DNA from: Pseudomonas marginalis
GTDB taxonomy: Bacteria; Pseudomonadota; Gammaproteobacteria; Pseudomonadales; Pseudomonadaceae
NCBI RefSeq assembly: GCF_008692035.1
Contig: NZ_VTFG01000001.1
Coordinates: 3,473,501-3,537,500 of the forward strand
Length of the DNA: 64,000 bases
Direction of reading: 5' to 3'
This document shows positions 62,069 to 64,000 of this stretch, piece by piece. The notes under the pieces were generated by a model that searched no databases, was not told the origin of the DNA, and saw only the letters and a program-made list of their open reading frames with translations. Made by a program: the position numbers and the translations under genes. Numbering within the stretch: position 1 is the stretch's first letter; every line of letters begins with the position of its first letter.

Positions 62069-62163
62069 GGGTCAGCTCCAGAAAATCGGCTCGTGTGAAC
62101 CGTGTAGCTAATCGACCTTGGGCGTTCGTGAGGGTTCAGTGGGATCTGGCACCGGGCCATCCT

Positions 62164-62484
62164 TCAGGCCAGAATTTCTAACCCATGCTTTTGCACGATA
62201 CTAAGAAGTTTGAGCGCCATGCCGCTGGGTTGCTTCTCGCCAGATTCCCATTTCTTCACCGTGGAGGCGCTGGTATTCAGGTAACGAGCAAACACCGGTT
62301 GGCTGACATGGCTACTTTCACGTAGCTGCTTGATCTGTTCGGCAGGTATTTGTTCCGGGACGGCAGAGAAGCACGCTTCGTCGTATTCACGAAGGGTAGT
62401 TTTACTAATAGCACCGATGGCATAAAGCGCTTTGGCGGATTGGTGAATGGACTCCAGCGCTTCACTTTCATATTTTTTGGTCAT
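62164..62484 (-). CDS. HTH antitoxin of a type II toxin-antitoxin pair
   Basis: 106 aa of the NadS/HigA-like group. The C-terminal XRE-type helix-turn-helix is IPAEQIKQLRESSHVSQPVFARYLNTSASTVKKWESGEKQPSG. The start is set at MTKKYESEALE. It lies after the toxin and overlaps it by 17 bases, the order seen in higBA-type pairs. It should neutralise the toxin and repress the pair by binding the upstream operator. More AT-rich than its neighbours. Confidence 0.82.
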   Translation of the reverse strand: MTKKYESEALESIHQSAKALYAIGAISKTTLREYDEACFSAVPEQIPAEQIKQLRESSHVSQPVFARYLNTSASTVKKWESGEKQPSGMALKLLSIVQKHGLEILA

Positions 62485-62833
62485 GATGTATCTCCACAAA
62501 CTCCCTGAGATCCAAGAGCTGCTGGATCTGCGTTTCGTTTAAGCCTTCATAAACTTTTGCCATCGCCCGAAACCAAGCCAAATCTTTCTGACTGATATTG
62601 CTTTGGTCTTGCTTGGCGAACAGCAACTGATAAACCCAGTATTGCCTGCCCTTGGCCAACACTATGGAGCGATGCCTATTCTGGTTGAGGCGCTTTTTCC
62701 AAACACCGCCTCCCAGATTATCTGCCTGCCCCCTCAGCAATTGGCCAAATGCCTCCCTCAACTCCGAATCGTAGATCCAGGACTTGCTGGCCGCATCAGC
62801 AAACTGCCGTGTTTTAAATAACCTAAGCCTCAT
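62468..62833 (-). CDS. RelE-superfamily toxin (type II toxin-antitoxin)
   Basis: 121 aa. MRLRLFKTRQFADAASKSWIYDSELREAFGQLLRGQADNLGGGVWKKRLNQNRHRSIVLAKGRQYWVYQLLFAKQDQSNI-type sequence matches the RelE subgroup with the conserved KKRLNxNxHRSIxLxKGxxYWVYQ block. Probably a ribosome-dependent mRNA endonuclease. The start is set at MRLRLFKT, the family N-terminus. Forms an operon with the following antitoxin. Confidence 0.82.
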   Translation of the reverse strand: MRLRLFKTRQFADAASKSWIYDSELREAFGQLLRGQADNLGGGVWKKRLNQNRHRSIVLAKGRQYWVYQLLFAKQDQSNISQKDLAWFRAMAKVYEGLNETQIQQLLDLREFVEIHHDQKI

Positions 62834-62853
62834 GGATATCCCTTCCCACAAAC

Positions 62854-62870
62854 ATACCACCCAGTGGTAT
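62854..62870. promoter_or_regulatory. Operator palindrome of the toxin-antitoxin pair
   Basis: ATACCAC-CCA-GTGGTAT, perfect 7-base arms with a 3-base spacer, 20 bases upstream of the toxin start. The place and symmetry fit autoregulation by the HTH antitoxin. Confidence 0.6.
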
Positions 62871-62984
62871 AGATTAGAAGTAGAGCAACCCGTGCTCCGT
62901 CGACAATCCTTATCGACGCACGCTAAAAAGCCATTGTTTTCACAGGCGATCAATCAACGCTTTCAATCCAAAAATTTCACACGC

Positions 62985-63023
62985 AAAAAAACGCCCCCAG
63001 CCGAAAAAATCAGGCTGGAGGCG
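62985..63023 (-). terminator. Terminator of the aminotransferase gene
   Basis: On the minus strand a GC-rich stem (right arm 63013-63023, left arm 62992-63002, one mismatch) with an AT-rich loop, ending in seven Ts. It follows the aminotransferase stop by 35 bases. Confidence 0.75.
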
Positions 63024-63057
63024 CCGCGTATACCGCGAGACGGTTCAGGAATGTGGG

Positions 63058-64000
63058 TCAGACGGCGATGCCCTTGCGGCATTGCAACTGGGCGGTGCGT
63101 ACCCGGGAAAAAGCGCGGGCCAGGCGCAGGAGCATTTCGTCGATGTTGCTTTTGCTCACCGTAAGCGCCGGGGTGAAGCGCAGGCAGTCAGGTTGCGGGG
63201 CGTTGAGGATCAGGCCTTCGTGCAGGGCGGCTTTTACCACTGCATCTGCAGAATCATCCGACAACGTCAGGCCCCACATCAGGCCGTGGCCGCGCAATTG
63301 GCCCTGGTCGTAGCGGTAGGCCAGCCGGGCAAGGCCTTCGCCCAGGTAAAGGCCGGATTCACGTACGTGTTCCAGGAAGCCATGCTCCAGCACCGTATCG
63401 AGTACCGCCAGCCCGGCCGATGCCATCAATGCGTTGCCATGATGGGTACCTTCCAGCTCACCCACGTCGAAGCAACAGGCGTTGCCGCGCGCCAGCAGCG
63501 CAGCCAATGGCACGCCGCCGCCCAGGCCTTTGCCGAGGGTGATGATGTCGGCTCGCACACCGTATTGCTGTTCGGCAAGCAAGGTGCCGCAACGGCCAAG
63601 GCCGGTTTGTACTTCGTCGAGGATCAGCAGGATCCCCAGTTCGCGGCACAGCCGTTCAACCCCCTTGAGGTAATGCTCCGTCGCGGGGATCACACCGGCT
63701 TCGCTCTGGACCGGCTCCAGCAGGATGGCGACTGTCTGTGCGTCGACCGCAGCATGCAGGGCCGGCAGATCGTTGAACGGCACATGGCTGAAGCCGGGCA
63801 ATTGCGGTTCAAAGCGGTTTTCCAGCGTTCCCCCCGACGCCGCCAGTGCCGCGAAACTGCGACCATGGCAACCATTGCTCGCGCTGATAATGCGGTAGGC
63901 CCCGCCGCGATGCAGTTGGCCCCACTTGCGCGCCAGCTTGATCGCCGCTTCGCAGGCCTCTGCGCCACTGTTGAGCAGGTAGGCCTGGTCGCTGCCGGTA
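63058..64000 (-). CDS. Class III PLP-dependent aminotransferase (acetylornithine type), 5' end outside the window
   Basis: 314 codons visible; the frame continues upstream beyond 64000. Near the edge YLLNSGAEACEAAIKLARKWG and SNGCHGRSFAAL are the PLP-phosphate and substrate loops, then ILLEPVQSEAGV, LILDEVQTGLGRCG (Asp pairing the pyridine nitrogen) and IITLGKGLGGGVPLAAL (PLP Lys). This is the acetylornithine/ornithine aminotransferase family; a second ArgD-like gene sits near pqq in P. putida. The precise amine donor is unknown. Confidence 0.88.
   Translation of the reverse strand, partial: TGSDQAYLLNSGAEACEAAIKLARKWGQLHRGGAYRIISASNGCHGRSFAALAASGGTLENRFEPQLPGFSHVPFNDLPALHAAVDAQTVAILLEPVQSEAGVIPATEHYLKGVERLCRELGILLILDEVQTGLGRCGTLLAEQQYGVRADIITLGKGLGGGVPLAALLARGNACCFDVGELEGTHHGNALMASAGLAVLDTVLEHGFLEHVRESGLYLGEGLARLAYRYDQGQLRGHGLMWGLTLSDDSADAVVKAALHEGLILNAPQPDCLRFTPALTVSKSNIDEMLLRLARAFSRVRTAQLQCRKGIAV

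Overview
The window looks like the core chromosome of a Pseudomonas of the fluorescens/putida lineage. The evidence is high GC, Pseudomonas-type gene orders (rpsU-dnaG-rpoD-rmcA-tRNA, lptD-surA-pdxA-rsmA-apaG-apaH, davBA next to pqqFABCDE, amgK-murU divergent from lptD), a Vfr/Crp regulator, and GTGGGAGGGGG-type REP palindromes between genes. Nothing looks like phage or a large mobile island. The only accessory-looking patch is a small AT-richer toxin-antitoxin pair near 62.2-62.9 kb.

Layout. 0-6.6 kb: erpA and argC (minus strand); hemJ, a nitronate monooxygenase-like flavoenzyme, a DUF805 membrane protein, an SDR, a HIT protein and coq7 (plus strand); an OsmC protein (minus). 6.9-14 kb: vfr/crp converging on a lipoate-ligase-like gene, a REPIN, then the minus-strand run rpe-gph-trpE-trpG-trpD-trpC. 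The tail of gph encodes a peptide that closely resembles a trp leader peptide. 14-22.5 kb: a minus-strand block with an iron-dependent alcohol dehydrogenase, a complete polyamine-type ABC importer (two permeases, binding protein, ATPase) and a NarL-type response regulator with a histidine kinase that carries its own periplasmic solute-binding domain. A 14-base element that differs at one base lies 5' of both the dehydrogenase and the ATPase, about 35 bases from the start codons. I regard this block as the best candidate for an undescribed sensing, uptake and oxidation system.

22.5-33.8 kb: a DUF3530 protein, a DjlA-like co-chaperone, murU-amgK (peptidoglycan sugar recycling), then the outer-membrane and maintenance operon lptD-surA-pdxA-rsmA-apaG-apaH-glpE. 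34-41.7 kb: the stress cluster prkA-yeaH-spoVR behind an RpoS-like -10, cca (its ribosome site lies in a long nested hairpin), folK-folB and plsY. 41.7-51.5 kb: tsaD divergent from rpsU, a 445-base gap where many pseudomonads carry a yqeY/GatB-like gene, dnaG, rpoD, the c-di-GMP enzyme rmcA and a CAU-anticodon tRNA.

51.5-64 kb: a VOC protein, LysR and Lrp/AsnC regulators, davB-davA (lysine to 5-aminovalerate), and the full pqqFABCDE set for the PQQ cofactor. pqqA has two in-frame starts, each with a good Shine-Dalgarno, and a terminator-like hairpin before pqqB. After these come a small Pmp3-family membrane protein, the toxin-antitoxin pair and the 3' part of a class III aminotransferase that runs off the window.

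All functions come from reading motifs and family resemblance by eye; no database search was run. Start codons were moved from the longest open frame where a conserved N-terminus or a Shine-Dalgarno supported it.
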